A DNA stretch of 64,000 nucleotides, taken from the NCBI GenBank assembly GCA_018806915.1, contig JAGKQI010000021.1, positions 558,001 through 622,000 of the forward strand. Direction: 5' to 3'. This document shows, piece by piece, positions 51,165-63,148 of this stretch. Made by a program: the position numbers and the translations under genes. This stretch comes from Phytophthora colocasiae. Lineage: Eukaryota; Oomycota; Peronosporomycetes; Peronosporales; Peronosporaceae. Numbering within the stretch: the stretch's first letter is position 1; each line of letters begins with the position of its first letter. The notes beneath the pieces were generated by a model. It ran no database searches and was not told the origin of the DNA. It saw only the letters and a list, made by a program, of their open reading frames with translations.

Positions 51165-52520
51165 TCATCTTTGAGTTGCTAAGGTGTCACTGGCACTGCT
51201 TCTTGAGCTTGTACTACTACCATTTTGTTTCCGTCTTCGGGTTTTGAATCTGGAAGCTGAGGTAGAACGGGCTCGTGTACTGGTGGTGGCAGAAGAACAT
51301 CGTTTGGGCTTCACGTTTCGAGTTTCTAAGGCTCTAGAAGTGAGTGCACTACCGCATCGACGTAGTACACTTCCGTCGGGTTGGGTCCTCAATGTCTCAC
51401 TATCATCCGCACAAGCTGAAAAGTAGAGCAGTCGACTGCGAGGCGACATCGTAGCTAGATCAGCGGTAGTACAGACTCCCCCCACATCTACGTCTTCGCT
51501 TCCGAAGCTTGACACCGAGTGGCAAGTAGAAGCAGAGGGAGAACGAGGTGTCTCGACAGTAAAAGAGTCAACAACCCACGGTCCAACGGGCGAGAGGGAG
51601 TGCGGCTCCGATTCCCCTTCACTCTCGTCCACCAGGTAGAGATATCCTTCACCACAGTCGCTCGAATCATCTTGTTCTACCTTCTTCTTCTGACGTCGTA
51701 GTCGCGTACTTGTGGCCGACTTTGATCGAGGGTTAACACAGCTGGAATGGGGTCTGGGTCTCCTCAGAGAGCTCAAATCCAAGGAAGACACTTGTGGAGT
51801 ACTACTCGTTCTACCTACAAGTCTCGCTGTAGAGGGTGAGGCGGTAAGGACAGCAGGAACAACCATTTGGATAGTAGTTTCAGCCACAAATCGATTGAGT
51901 TGGCTGCTGGACAATGGTCGATGCAAAAGTTCATGAGACGTAGAACCAACACTGGCTGATGCAGACATTTTAGCAGCTTCCATCTTCTCCACGGGGTTCT
52001 TCAGGTGTTTACGGGAGTGCTTTTCACTCGAAATCTCGTTACTGGTAGAATTCTTCTGGAAAACCTGGTCACGTAGATCTCGAATAATCTGCTCCAGTTC
52101 TTCATCTGTGTGTTGCCGTAGAGGCGAGTTTGACTCGCTCAATTTCGTCTTGACTGTAAAAGGTTCTGGCTGATTGTTGGGTGGTGTACTACCCGGCCTA
52201 CCGGGGTCCTCTGTATGGTTGTTGCCACGCTCTTCGCTGATAAAGGCACTGTCTGAGCCGTAGAATCTTCTACCAGCGCACACGATCAACGGCGAATGTC
52301 CTGGGTTGGCTTCTACCGTTGCAGCCGACGCCTTTTTCAATGTATTGAAAGAACGAACCGTACTCCTTCCCAGTCGTTTATCAGGGGGATTCTTCGCTTG
52401 ACCATGGGAGAGTCTTATGGGCCCCACTGGCTCGTGGTAGTAGTAGAAGCTTGCGTTGTCGTTCAAAGTAGCCCCAACACCCACATTGTTACCGGTACTA
52501 CCCCACCGCATGAGCTGCAA
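51165..52520 (-). CDS. Low-complexity Ser/Arg-rich protein, unknown
   Basis: 451-aa ORF, rich in Ser, Thr, Arg and Pro. It has one short helical acidic stretch (DEELEQIIRDLRDQVFQ, about 138-154), a patch DEQDDSSDCGEGYLYLVDE-like around 285-305, and a basic C-terminal tail full of Ser-Arg. No domain that I recognise. Mostly disordered by composition. Convergent with the deubiquitinase (37 bp between stops). Length and consistent composition favour a real gene; function unknown. Confidence 0.6.
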   Translation of the reverse strand: MQLMRWGSTGNNVGVGATLNDNASFYYYHEPVGPIRLSHGQAKNPPDKRLGRSTVRSFNTLKKASAATVEANPGHSPLIVCAGRRFYGSDSAFISEERGNNHTEDPGRPGSTPPNNQPEPFTVKTKLSESNSPLRQHTDEELEQIIRDLRDQVFQKNSTSNEISSEKHSRKHLKNPVEKMEAAKMSASASVGSTSHELLHRPLSSSQLNRFVAETTIQMVVPAVLTASPSTARLVGRTSSTPQVSSLDLSSLRRPRPHSSCVNPRSKSATSTRLRRQKKKVEQDDSSDCGEGYLYLVDESEGESEPHSLSPVGPWVVDSFTVETPRSPSASTCHSVSSFGSEDVDVGGVCTTADLATMSPRSRLLYFSACADDSETLRTQPDGSVLRRCGSALTSRALETRNVKPKRCSSATTSTRARSTSASRFKTRRRKQNGSSTSSRSSASDTLATQR

Positions 52521-52620
52521 TAAACGATTGTAGAAGCTTCTTCGTCCGTGTTGATCGTTAGGTTTTGGTGCCGTTGAATCCCAAAAATGGACTTCTGGTA
52601 CTACCTACATGTACTTTCAA

Positions 52621-53840
52621 TCAGTAGAACCGCGGGTCCAAGTAGAACGCAAACGGGTCCAGGTCCTCATCACCGAGTAGATCGGGATGGGGTGGCGGTC
52701 GAAATGACCACGGATCTACCCCAAGTGGCAAGAATGGAGGTGGAGGTAGGTGCAGTGGTGGCGCAGGTAGTCGCCCTCCCCCTCGCCATCGCCAATGGTT
52801 TTGCCGACGAAGCATCAAGGCTCGAAGTCGATTCTCTTGTTCATATTGGGTCCAGGCTTCCATTCGTTTCTGGCGGGTCCAATGTGAGATGTAGAACGCT
52901 TTCGGTTCCCCCTCATTCTGTAGCAACGGGTAGTCTACAGTAACAAACCTAGCATTTAGCATGATACGTTCTACGGTCACTACATTCCGCCCTACCTCGT
53001 CGTAGGAATTCCTGCCAGAGTTCTCCAGATTCCTGCAGCTGATGCAAATACTACATACAATCAAAGTCAAAGCTCAAGACACTACGTACTACCCTCAAAA
53101 GCAGACGAAGCCCACTCACTTTGTTCGTTTGAGTCACTCGAGAAAAATCTGGAACGGCCAGAAACAACGCAAGACGCGTCAGAAGCGGCTCTGGAAGGCG
53201 ACTGAGCTCTGCAGCAGAAGCAACAGACGTAGAACCGATCGAGAACTCGAGGAATAAATTGCGCTCCAGTCTACAGTTCAACAGCGAGAAACAACCAGTT
53301 TACGCATCTCAATCTCCCAGCATAAGATTCATTCTACCTCCAACGTAGAATCTCCAGATTACACCGCCAGTTATGCATGAAATCCCATTCTTCTTCTACT
53401 GCCTCCGTCTCGCGAGGCTTAACAAACTCGGATATTCTACAATACAAAACAACCATGTTAATTGTGTCCACAACGTAGCTGAGACCGTCCGAATGGACCC
53501 ACTTGAGACTGATCCGGACACTTGTAGCGCTCGAGACGAAGTGGACAAACAGCTTCGAACCCACCCGCAACCCACGCACGTGAATATCCGCGTGTTCCCC
53601 CTCTTTTGGCAGTCGGAAGCGTTGTGCCGGTAAGAGATTCACGTCCCCTTTGAAGCTTTCGATCGTTCTACCCTGTAGAGTCCACCCGTGCTCCAGTAGG
53701 AGCTTGTGCGTCATCCAGAGCAGCGCCCCCGCAGCAGACAAGTCATTCATTTTTGAGGATTCTACGTGCGCCTCCTGAAATTGTAAGATCAACCTGGTCC
53801 CAGGTAGAACGTAACATTGTATTTGATGATTCAACTCCAT
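52621..53840 (-). CDS. F-box protein, FBXO7/PI31-like, four exons
   Basis: Exons 53338-53840, 53120-53270, 52996-53032 and 52621-52934 (introns 67, 87 and 61 bp, all GT-AG) join in frame to about 334 aa. Exon 1 holds an N-terminal domain similar in layout to the FP domain (ALLWMTHKLLLEHGW... IHVRGLRVGSKLFVHFV). Exon 2 has the F-box (ELSRLPEPLLTRLALFLAV). The 37-bp exon 3 completes its end (SGELWQEFLRRD). Exon 4 has SHWTRQKRMEAW and a Pro-rich C-terminus with PHPDLLGDEDLDPF, as in FBXO7 and PI31. In the family, FBXO7 is an SCF ubiquitin-ligase adaptor that also binds proteasome. The N-terminal start is uncertain. The gene begins 18 bp downstream of the transporter stop. Confidence 0.75.
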
Positions 53841-53858
53841 GGCTATGGTATACTACCT

Positions 53859-55412
53859 TTAGTTGGTGCTGCTGTTGCGGATGTAGTACGGGTCGTTCAG
53901 GAATTCACTCTCGCAGTACGGGAACAGTGTGTCATCGTCCGACGGCGTGAACAGCTCCTTTCCGGCGTAGATCATGACGTAGAACCCCGCAGCAGCGCAC
54001 ACTACGATCACTACAATCGACGCGCCTTTGTCCAGGATCGACATTTTACGCCAGAACACGCGCAAGTAGATGATCAACGGCATGAGCAGACAACTGGTAG
54101 TGTGAGCTGTGGCACCTGTGAAGTCCACCAGGTCGAGGAACCTCTTACGCGCTAGCACGGCGCATACTACCAGGATGATAATGATGGAGATACGTAGAGC
54201 GATGTATCGTAGTGCGTTGCTGGTGCCGCGGTAGGGCTCATGTAGCTGGTTCTCCGTGATCTCCTCGCCGAATTCGAGTGCCATACGAAGCTGGGACATC
54301 CTCCCTTCCGACTTCTCCTTCAAACTGGACGTCGATACTTGACGGCCGGACATTTCGTTGGGCGTAGAACTGCGTACGTAGGATCCCTGCAGCTCCAAGT
54401 CCTGCTCTGTGTTGGCGCGGTCTTCCTCATCGTTGTAGCGTACTACCTTGGGGCTTTTGTGCATTCCCAAGATCAGACGTTCAGCCATGTAGAACGGAGG
54501 CATCATGAGCGTCGAGAAGGCGATCGTGATGTGAACTTGCATGAACAGATACGCCATCACTACGGCTCCACGGTCAGCTGTGAAGCCCAGAGGTGCCAGG
54601 CCAAGGGGCTCCGTCGTGCTTACGATCGAGTACAAAATGTTACCCGAAAGCTGGCAACCACCGGCAGTGTATCCAACCAATGCGATGGCGATGAAGAACG
54701 CCGAGATGAACAGGATAGTGATCACCACGACGCGAGGCATACGCTGTGGCTGCGAGTGTTCACGGTGAAGATCCGGCACGACAATGGCAGCTCCGTAGGC
54801 CAAAGCGAGGTTACCGAAGCACATTAGAACCTGGTGGATTGATACGTCCGGCGACGGGATGGAGCCGTGACCACGCATGTTCCACTGCAGCACAGCCACT
54901 GCGATAATGTCGGCAATGACAGTTCCCATACTAGCAGCGAACGCCATACCAGCGCTTTCCTTCAATGTCGGGATCAGACAAACTGGAATGACCATGAGCG
55001 CCATGAAAATGATCCAGAACGTCTGACTGAACGAATCTGGGAACATCACGTCCAGTAGAGTACTACCGAGAACCAGGAAAGCACAAGGCGAGAGGAGACA
55101 CACGCCCATCTGGGAAAGCACCGTGAAGAAGCGGCCCCATTTACCCAGAGCCCATTCTCCCAGGTCTCCGTACGTCTTCACGGACGACGGAGAGACCAAC
55201 AAGACACGGGAAAGTTTGAGAGTGGCGTACGTATTGGCGAAGATCATGAACGCCAGGGCGATCGAAGCGTACACCGGACCAGCACGAGCGTAATTGGCCG
55301 GCATCGTAAGAGATCCCATGCCACAAACCGAGCAGAAAAGGTTGAACGAGGCCTTAGCATCGTCCATCGTGAAGAAAGCCGCCTTGGGCGCAGTGGACGT
55401 ACGAGGCGCCAT
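53859..55412 (-). CDS. Amino-acid transporter, AAAP family
   Basis: 517-aa membrane protein with about 11 hydrophobic spans. The N-terminal DAKASFNLFCSVCGMGSLTMP is the typical AAAP/SLC32-36-38 span 1 (unwound GxGxLxxP region). A large hydrophilic loop (about 325-415, rich in Glu/Ser, with possible phosphorylation sites) separates spans 8 and 9, longer than usual in the family. Probably proton- or sodium-coupled amino-acid uptake in plasma or vacuolar membrane; substrate unknown. Single exon; start is the first ATG. Confidence 0.87.
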   Translation of the reverse strand: MAPRTSTAPKAAFFTMDDAKASFNLFCSVCGMGSLTMPANYARAGPVYASIALAFMIFANTYATLKLSRVLLVSPSSVKTYGDLGEWALGKWGRFFTVLSQMGVCLLSPCAFLVLGSTLLDVMFPDSFSQTFWIIFMALMVIPVCLIPTLKESAGMAFAASMGTVIADIIAVAVLQWNMRGHGSIPSPDVSIHQVLMCFGNLALAYGAAIVVPDLHREHSQPQRMPRVVVITILFISAFFIAIALVGYTAGGCQLSGNILYSIVSTTEPLGLAPLGFTADRGAVVMAYLFMQVHITIAFSTLMMPPFYMAERLILGMHKSPKVVRYNDEEDRANTEQDLELQGSYVRSSTPNEMSGRQVSTSSLKEKSEGRMSQLRMALEFGEEITENQLHEPYRGTSNALRYIALRISIIIILVVCAVLARKRFLDLVDFTGATAHTTSCLLMPLIIYLRVFWRKMSILDKGASIVVIVVCAAAGFYVMIYAGKELFTPSDDDTLFPYCESEFLNDPYYIRNSSTN

Positions 55413-57333
55413 GGAAACTCAAAGCTCGGGTTGTGGACTGGTTGCTGTTGTTGTTGCTGCTGCACGAGAAATTGTAGAGTGAGACGTCTCGTGCCGGTGC
55501 TACTAGGTGCCTTCGTTCTACCGTTTGAGTCCACACTGCATGTCTGGAGACCTTTGGCGTCTCGCAGCAAACGCAGCCAGGTCTTCCGGTGCAAGCACGC
55601 CCCGAATTTACTCATAATGTCGGCACTCTGTGCCGTTGAATGCCAGCAACCGAAGTCTGAGCGCCACAAGAAACTCCGAGAAACGCGGGACGACAGAACT
55701 CTGTATAGGTTTAAGTATACTGTAGAAAAAAGGAGATGCTTTGCGCGACAGATGCAATTCGCTGCCACGTCTATTATCTGTAGACGGATACGCGACGAGG
55801 CAGCAAACTTCAGTTTTGAGTGGTTTGCCCAACTAAAGACGATCTCATCAGCTCAAAAAGCCCTTCTTCATCGAAAAACACAACAGCAATAATTATATGA
55901 TTTAAAGAATCTCCATTATCAGCTTGCCAACAGCTTTACCAAGACTGCAGGCTGGGTATATATACTTTTTCGATGTTTGTCCAATCGGGTCATAAAAAGA
56001 GCTTGCTCTTCCAAACGAGGGCACTGCGATCCGCAACGTAAACCTACAAGAGCATTCAGGTTTACCAAAACGACCGATATCCATGGTACATATACATGTA
56101 GATATTCAGGTCCGAAATGTGCTTCATAGCAAGTCGGTAGTGTACAGCATTAATAAATAGATTATTTGATTACCATTTAGCGGGCTCGTGAAGAAACCAA
56201 TATTCAGGGGAAAGGAAGTAGCAGTAGGTGGATCGAAACTGAATTTCAACGACTACGGTCTATCAAAACTGCGTGAAAGTACATGAATTACCAGAGTTTC
56301 ACACAAGTGTGCACATTTCATTTCAGAATCTCCACGTTGCATGAATCACTATTGCAGTATCGCCAAAGTATGAGAAGCGTCTTGTGCCTCTGTCTCCATT
56401 CCAACTTAGGATCGTTCGGTTTCGAGAATAATTGTAACCTCCAATATAATGCCTCAGTGAATGTATTATTACGATGAACAGCTGTATTTAGTTACCGTAA
56501 AGTTGAAAAAAGCAAGATAGGGTGGGTTGTTTTCAGCTTCATTTTGGGCATACGCCAGCTTGAGCCCAAGTTCACCTCGTAAGATTGTAATATTTTGGAC
56601 ATAACGTTTTTGACTCTTTGACTTCTATCCAGATTTGGTTCTTGCTACCTGTCAAAGTTTGGCAACCTATCTTATGCACTTGGCGTAAGTTCGAGTCCCT
56701 CCGAGGACTTCCCTTCCAGATGATAAGAAATGATTCAATATCCCATTCAAACAATTCACAATCACAATCAAACCTTCAGAGTTCAATAGCCAAGTAGTAG
56801 CAACCAGGAATAACCAGTTAATCAACTTCAATTTCCTTTCCTATCAATTCGAGGCTCTTTTATCCTGTAGCTCCAAATGTCAGTGTTTGGGTGTCAGATC
56901 ATTGTAAGCTGACGTGGTTGCGTAGTCTTTAAATAACAAGATGAGAACGAGTTATTTGTTAATTCTCAACGAAGGAGCCATGCTGGATGCGCGTCGGAAC
57001 GGCAACAAGAGCAAGTTCATCAACCATAATGAATACGCGTCGGAATTGCAACAAGAACAAGTTCATCACCCCCACTATGGCGAACTCGTAACGAATTTGG
57101 TACGGTCCCTGACACTACCGATAGGATGATGGATGAAATAGTAGTACTTAACATGTTCAATTTCGACCTGCCAGACGTTGAAGGGGGATCTTCCTTCGGC
57201 ATCATTGTTATGTTTTTTTTTCGTTTTGTTTTTCAGTGAGGTACATTGATGTCACTTAGCTATGCTAACGACTTCCTATGTCCGTTCTAGTGTTCGCCCC
57301 TATGTCGACCACTAGCCTTCATCCCGGCCAGAG
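55413..57333. other. 1.9 kb without a supported gene
   Basis: Scattered ORFs below 160 codons, none convincing. Contains a 46-bp imperfect tandem duplication (56991-57036 and 57037-57082, GCGTCGGAA...CAACAAGA) and the SINE-like copy at 56672-56840. The 5' part must include the transporter promoter. Confidence 0.55.
56672..56840 (+). repeat. SINE-like repeat, copy 1
   Basis: About 170 bp shared with 63691-63870. It starts at a Pol III B-box-like GTTCGAGTCCCTCCG and continues CCAGATGATAAGAAATGATT ... AACCAGTTAATCAACTTCAA. Same orientation in both places. Confidence 0.65.
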
Positions 57334-57999
57334 CTACTCTCCGCCGTTACCTGGTGTCAACCCCATCGAGTTGACCAAAAGTGCCGCTTGGGAATTGTCC
57401 ACGATGTTGTTTCGGATCGTAGCTCCATCATTGTCCGCCCAGTGAGTGACATCTCCATGCTGATGCTGAAGCACCGCCGCCCAATGTTGAAGTTGTAAAG
57501 TTGTTCCTTCGATGCGCACTTGAATGCTGCGTTTGGAGTCCATTGCCTGATTGGCAAGTTTGTCCGCCATTTTGTTGTGGCTCCGTAGATGATGATGCCA
57601 CTGGATTACCTGTAGCTTATCAGCTAATCTTCTACTCCGCCAATATATGTTCTTGAGGTGAGAGGCTTTGGGTGGTTTCCTCCGTCTATGCTGCCGTATT
57701 ATGATCTCACTATCCCCAATGACGTGTACTGGAGAGTATCCATGTCGGACGCACGCACGTAGTCCCGTTAAGAGACCCATATTTTCAGCCACATTGTTGG
57801 TTGTTGTCTTGCTAGCATAGGACATTTGAGCTAGCCAGCAAACTGTGAACGCTGCGTTATTTGCCCCTGAACGGAGAATAATCGATCCACTTCCACCCGG
57901 GCCAGGGTTACCTCTCGAGCCACCGTCGAAAAATAGTAAGTAAAACTCTGATGGGGTACTGGTCAACATAGTTGGTAGCGGATCTGCAACGTTCATCAT
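57334..57999 (-). pseudogene. RNase H domain remnant of a retroelement
   Basis: Open frame with an RNase HI fold: FFDGGSRGNPGPGGSGSII (first Asp), NNVAENMGLLTGLRAC (Glu), VIGDSEIII (Asp) and HNKMADKLANQAMD (His/Asp). This domain arrangement is found at the C-terminus of oomycete LINE ORF2 proteins. The upstream part of the gene is separated by Copia element 2, which inserted at ATCAT (57995-57999). The extra N-terminal residues in the frame are LTR sequence read by chance. No intact host gene. Confidence 0.65.
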
Positions 58000-58218
58000 T
58001 GTTATGCCACATACAAAAGTTAAGTAGTTGAAAAGGCAGGTGAAATCTGTATAAGATAAAGTATGCATGTGCACTCAAGCCACTGAGAGCCAACCAATAG
58101 GAAATACGGCATTCATGTCCGATCCAAAGATAAGCCGAGGGATGTTTTCAGCGAGATGGCATGTGACCATCTCACTTCTGAAACTGACGGCAACTAAACA
58201 CATACACAAGGCTTAACA
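58000..58218 (+). repeat. Copia element 2, 5' LTR
   Basis: 219 bp, identical to the 3' LTR by direct reading. Confidence 0.95.
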
Positions 58219-58237
58219 TTTCAAGTACTCAAAGGCA

Positions 58238-61200
58238 ATGACCGCCGATATTAAGTCTGTTGGCGGTCTAGAGAAGTTTAATGGCAAGTCCTACACGATG
58301 TGGAAGGACAAGCTGTTGACACATGTCAACCACCTTGACCACGAGTACCTGCTGGAAAAGAGGCAGCCAGAACCAAATATGCTAATGGCAAACTTCCTGC
58401 GGGATAATCCTGACAAGCCATCACCCCCATATACTGAAACGGCTGAAGAGGAGGCGCACGCAGTGCGATGGGCCGTGGCGCACTGGACAAGGGGAAGGGG
58501 AGATCTTCAGAACCTGTTCAATCAGGTCCTCCCCAACTTCTTTCTATCGACATTGCCGGACGTGGTGTCCTCAATGGATTCATGTGAAGTGTTCCGGCTG
58601 CTCGAGAAGGACTACGGACAAGGAGATGCGGCAGGCTTGATCGAGCTGATGCGGGCGTGGTCTAAGTTGACACGCAGCCCCTGGCGTGACTTAAGGTCTC
58701 TGTTCGCGCAACTTAAGAAAGCGAAGAACGAGATTAACCGAAACACGAAAAATGTTTGGGCAAGAAATGGTGACGGACTCTTGGCTGTGCGTGGAAGTTT
58801 TGTCGCAGTTGCCGAGTGAGTTCTGGGCCTCGTCCATTTCAATGAAGAAAGAGGACTTCACTATTGACCAAGTGGAAGGGGCCCTGCGCAGAATCTTCGG
58901 TGAAAAATCCAAGAAGGAAGTGGTCTTATGGATAAGACCCAACCTGTAGCCATCAACAACGTGCGGGTGAAAAGTGGGCAAAAACGGAAAGTGGGTGGAA
59001 CCGAAGGGAGTAAGTGCTTCTATTGTCTTCAGTCTGGACACTTCAAGGCTGATTACCGCATCATGGCCGCAGACAGAAGCCCAGAGAGAGAAGGAGGACC
59101 GATTTTTCGGACCGACATCAATACGGCACCCGGTGCCAAGAAGGCCAGGCAGGCCAAGTCAACCCCCATCAACACCATCAAGGTGGTGATAGACGAAGGC
59201 AAATCGCGCCTGAATGAAAACGGCAAGACGCTGCTGGAAGAATGCGCTGACGACCAGGAAATGGACGACATCAGGAGTCTAGATCCTGACAACGGCATGG
59301 ATTTCAGTGACACGGGCAATTCAGCCCAGACACCAATCTCGCCCACACCACCATTAGACCTGGGAGAGCTTGAAGAAGAGGTACGCAGGCAAAATGGGCC
59401 TTACTTAAGAAAACTGAAAAGGTTGCGACTAACAGAGGATATGTGGGTCGTTGACACAGGAGCAGGTAGAGCTATAACACCAGACAAGGGGTGGTTCAGC
59501 GGGCACCTGCGACCTGGACAGAAGCAATGCTTTACATACGGAAACGGAACGGTATCTGAGAGTAATCTTAAGGGCACTATAAAGATGAACGTTTTGATCC
59601 CACAAGGAAAGATGGCTACACTAAAGCTAGTCGACATTTCATATGACTGTCAGTGTGATAGTAATCTATTGAGTGCCTTCTTTCTTGCTCAGCAAGGATA
59701 CAGACACCTTCAAGCTAAGTCAGGTGAATTCCTATTCTTTCTGGGAGAGGATTCAAAGCTCATGTTTGCTGCTGTAGCAATCGGAGAAGTCTACTACTTA
59801 CCTAGCATGAAGCCATCGCACACAAGGATACTTAGTGCAAAAAGCACAAAGTATGGTCCTATTATCAAAGAATGGCATCTTAGGTTAGGGCATGTTGGCA
59901 AAGATCGCCTATTTAAGGCAATTAGCAATCAGCAAATTGAGGGTTTACCTCAAATTTCCTATGCTGAACTCAAAAAGGAAGTCTTCTTTTGTAGGACATG
60001 TGCTCAAATGAAAGATCGTAGAATGTCCTACCGCAATATGGTGGGAACAAAGTCAAAGGAGCCCTTGCACACTCTGCATATGGACACGACGGGACGGCTG
60101 ATAGTCAATGGACTGTACGGGTCTTTTGGATATCGCTACGCATTAGCTGTCGTAGATGATGCCACTGCCTACAAATGGTATATTGTAGTTAAATCCCTCA
60201 AAGAAGTCCCAGGGAAAATAAGAGACCTACTAAAGAAATTGTCGGTGCAGTTTCCATTTAGTGTGCGGCGAATTAGGACTGATGGCGGATCTGAGTTCAT
60301 AAATAAGATAGTGGCCAAATTGTGCGTCAAATTAGGACTTGACTATCAACACTCTAATGTTGAGTCGCAAGAAGAGAATGGCAGTTCCGAGAGAGCTCAC
60401 CAAACGATGTTTGCAGGTGTGCGATGCGCGCTACGAGGAGCTAATATGCCTGCAAAATGGTGGCCGGAGGCCTTACTTTATATCGTCGACGTTACAAATA
60501 GACTACCAATGGCTCGACTCGGTATGAAGTCACCTTATGAGCTTCTGCATCAAAGGAAACCGAATGGTTTAGCACTACGAATATGGGGCACAAGTTGTTT
60601 TGCCCATGTTCCTAAAACAAAGCGCAAAGACCCTAAATTAGGTGACCGGGCAGTGGAATGCAAACTGCTGGCCAAACTACAAAGGATATCGGCTTTTAGA
60701 TGTGAAAGCCAACCAGTACCTTGTGGCACGTGACGTAAAGTTTAATAGTGTGGCCACAGAATCTATGATTAGACGGTCATTTCCACAGATAGATAGCAAT
60801 GTGGACATAAGCCAGGAAATTGAAATTCAGACGCTGGGCAAGCGCTCTCGGCCTCCTAAAGCTATAACTGATGTTGAAGACAAACGTTCAGAATCGGTCA
60901 CCACCAGCCCGACGTCCCAAGTAGTGGGAGTAGAAAAAGGGGTTGAACGTGACATCCGTAGGTCGAAACGGCAGCGTACGCCTAGCACTCGCCTAAAAGA
61001 ATACATCACGCAGCTCAATGCTGTGGCTGCCACTAAGGATCGAATTCCTATTCCTCGATCATTAAAGGAGGCACGCACTAGCCCACACGCACGGCAGTGG
61101 GAGTGTGCCATAAGGACCGAGTATGAAGCATTAATAGGCAATGAAACGTGGGAGCTAGTGCCCCTGCCATACAAAAGGCGAGTACTAGGGTGCCATTGGC

Positions 61201-62606
61201 TGTTTGACGTCAAATACCACGCTGATGGCTCTGTTGATCGTTTTAAAGCGCGTTTAGTGGTCCAAGGCAACACACAACTCTATGGCATCGACTATCAGGA
61301 AGTCTTTGCGCCTGTAGCCCGCTACGAGTCTTTACGGCTACTTCTTGCCTTGGCTACCATCTTAGATTTGCACCTCCACCAGATGGACGTGTCCACGGCC
61401 TTCTTAAATGGCACTTTGAGTGAGGACATCTATATGAGGCAGCCATTGGGGTTTCGTCATGGATCTGACACCCTAGTGTGCAAGCTTAAGAAAAGTTTAT
61501 ATGGGCTCAAGCAGGCCCCGAGAATCTGGTATGCAGTTCTAAATAAGTTTCTAAAAAGATTAGGCTTTTCAAGATGCAACAAAGAGCATTGTTTGTATTT
61601 GAAAAGGTGGGAGGTAAAAGGCGTCCGGCACACCCTCATTGTATGTGTCTATGTAGACGATCTAACTATTACCGGCTCGCACTTGAGTTTAATAAATGAG
61701 CTTAAAGCAAAGCTGTCAGCAGAGTTCACCATGAAAGATCTAGGGGAACTACACTATCTTCTAAAGATGGAGATCGAAAGAGACATAAAGAGCAAAACCT
61801 TACGGCTATCACAGCACAAATATATTTGCGATCTTTTAGAAAAGTTTCAAATGCGTGACTGCAACACAGAACCTACTCCACAAGCAAAAAGTGTGATTCT
61901 AGAAAAGGAAAAGACTCTAACACAAGAACAAATTGCAGCTCAGCCGTTTGATTATAGAGGTTTAGTTGGCTCCTTGATGTATCTAGTTCGTGGCACTAGA
62001 CCTGACATAGCAAATGCAATAAGGGAATTGAGTAAATACCTGTCTTGCTACAATAAGACTCATTGGAGAGTACTAAAATACTTGAAAGGAACGTCGAAGT
62101 ATGGCATAGAGTACAATGGAAATAGTACTATTAAGTTAGAGCTGTACACAGACGCGAGCTTCGCGAATGCATATGAAGAAAGAAAATCAATAACAGGCTA
62201 TGTTTCACTACTTGCTGGTGCATGCATAACATGGAAAAGTATTAAGCAAGACTGTATTACTTTAAACACCGCTGAATCAGAACTAGTAGCTGCTAGTGAA
62301 GGTGTAAGAGAAGCAATGTGGCTTAGACTACTGTTGAAAGAATTAGGCTATGACCAAAACACAGCAACGCAGTGCTGGTGTGATAACACTGCTGCCATTA
62401 GTATCATTAAAGATCCGTGCAGTCACTCATCAACAAAGCACATAGAAATTAGGCATCTATATGCTCGTGAAAAACATGAAGATAAGAATATCAATGTGAA
62501 GTACTGTAGTACTCACGATATGATAGCAGACGCACTAACAAAGCCGCTAAGTCAAGGTCAGTTTGAAAAGCTCCGATTAATGATGGGAGTTAAGGAACTC
62601 AAATAG
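58238..62606 (+). pseudogene. Copia gag-pol polyprotein 2 with three frameshifts
   Basis: Gag from MTADIKSVGGLEKFNGKSY. Frame breaks occur near 58750 (A run) and 58925. A zinc knuckle CFYCLQSGHFKADY has Tyr at the fourth ligand. Protease is VVDTGAGRA; integrase has HLRLGHV...CRTCAQMK, LHMDTTG, RTDGGSEF and NGSSERA. A third break lies near 60650. RT with YVDDLTITG and RNase H with YTDASFAN, NTAESELVA and CDNTAAI run to 62606. All catalytic residues remain; the three indels and the altered zinc knuckle make this copy defective. Confidence 0.9.
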
Positions 62607-63148
62607 CAAGAGGCAGCCTCAAATAAGGAAGCTAAGAATCCTCATTCAACCTAGCAGAAATGGTGCTTTTGGGACTAAAATCTAGTCGAGGATCGGTTAC
62701 CTAACCCTAAATAAAAGACTCTTTTCGGTTCGGGTCAAGAATCCCTGACTTCAAGCAATAAAAGCCCAATTTTATTATTACTCCGACCCTCTAATCTGTC
62801 ATGAGGAAAAGTACATTGGTCAAAGACTAGATGGCCGCGAGTTGCAGGATAACCTGACTTTCCGCCGACATTGTCCCTATTGGACGCTTGGCAGTCTGTA
62901 AGCGCAAAAAGCCGGGAGCGCAATGGCCCACTGTGGCCTAGGCCAGAAGTGCCGTCGTCTGGAAGATGTCGGACGGCTTACGACCGTCCGGAGAGCTTTC
63001 GTCGGGACCAGCACTTGCTTCCCACACAAGCAGAAAAGAGAGTGAGAAGCAAAAGCAAAAGGCGGAGAACATATGGGAAAGGATACGTTGAACTTGAAGT
63101 AAAGTTGAAGTCGAGAAAGATCGGACATTTCTGCGTCTTTAGTGGGAG
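62607..63148 (+). other. Copia element 2, 3' internal non-coding region
   Basis: About 540 bp between the polyprotein stop and the 3' LTR. A short ORF (62871-63176) runs into the LTR and is not convincing. Nothing else seen. Confidence 0.6.

Noticed and set aside
54339..54827. 162-codon ORF antisense to the AAAP transporter
   Set aside because: Shadow ORF, charged low-complexity product without a domain.
55244..55768. 174-codon ORF overlapping the transporter start
   Set aside because: Out-of-frame shadow plus 5' flank; Arg/Gln-rich and no start context.
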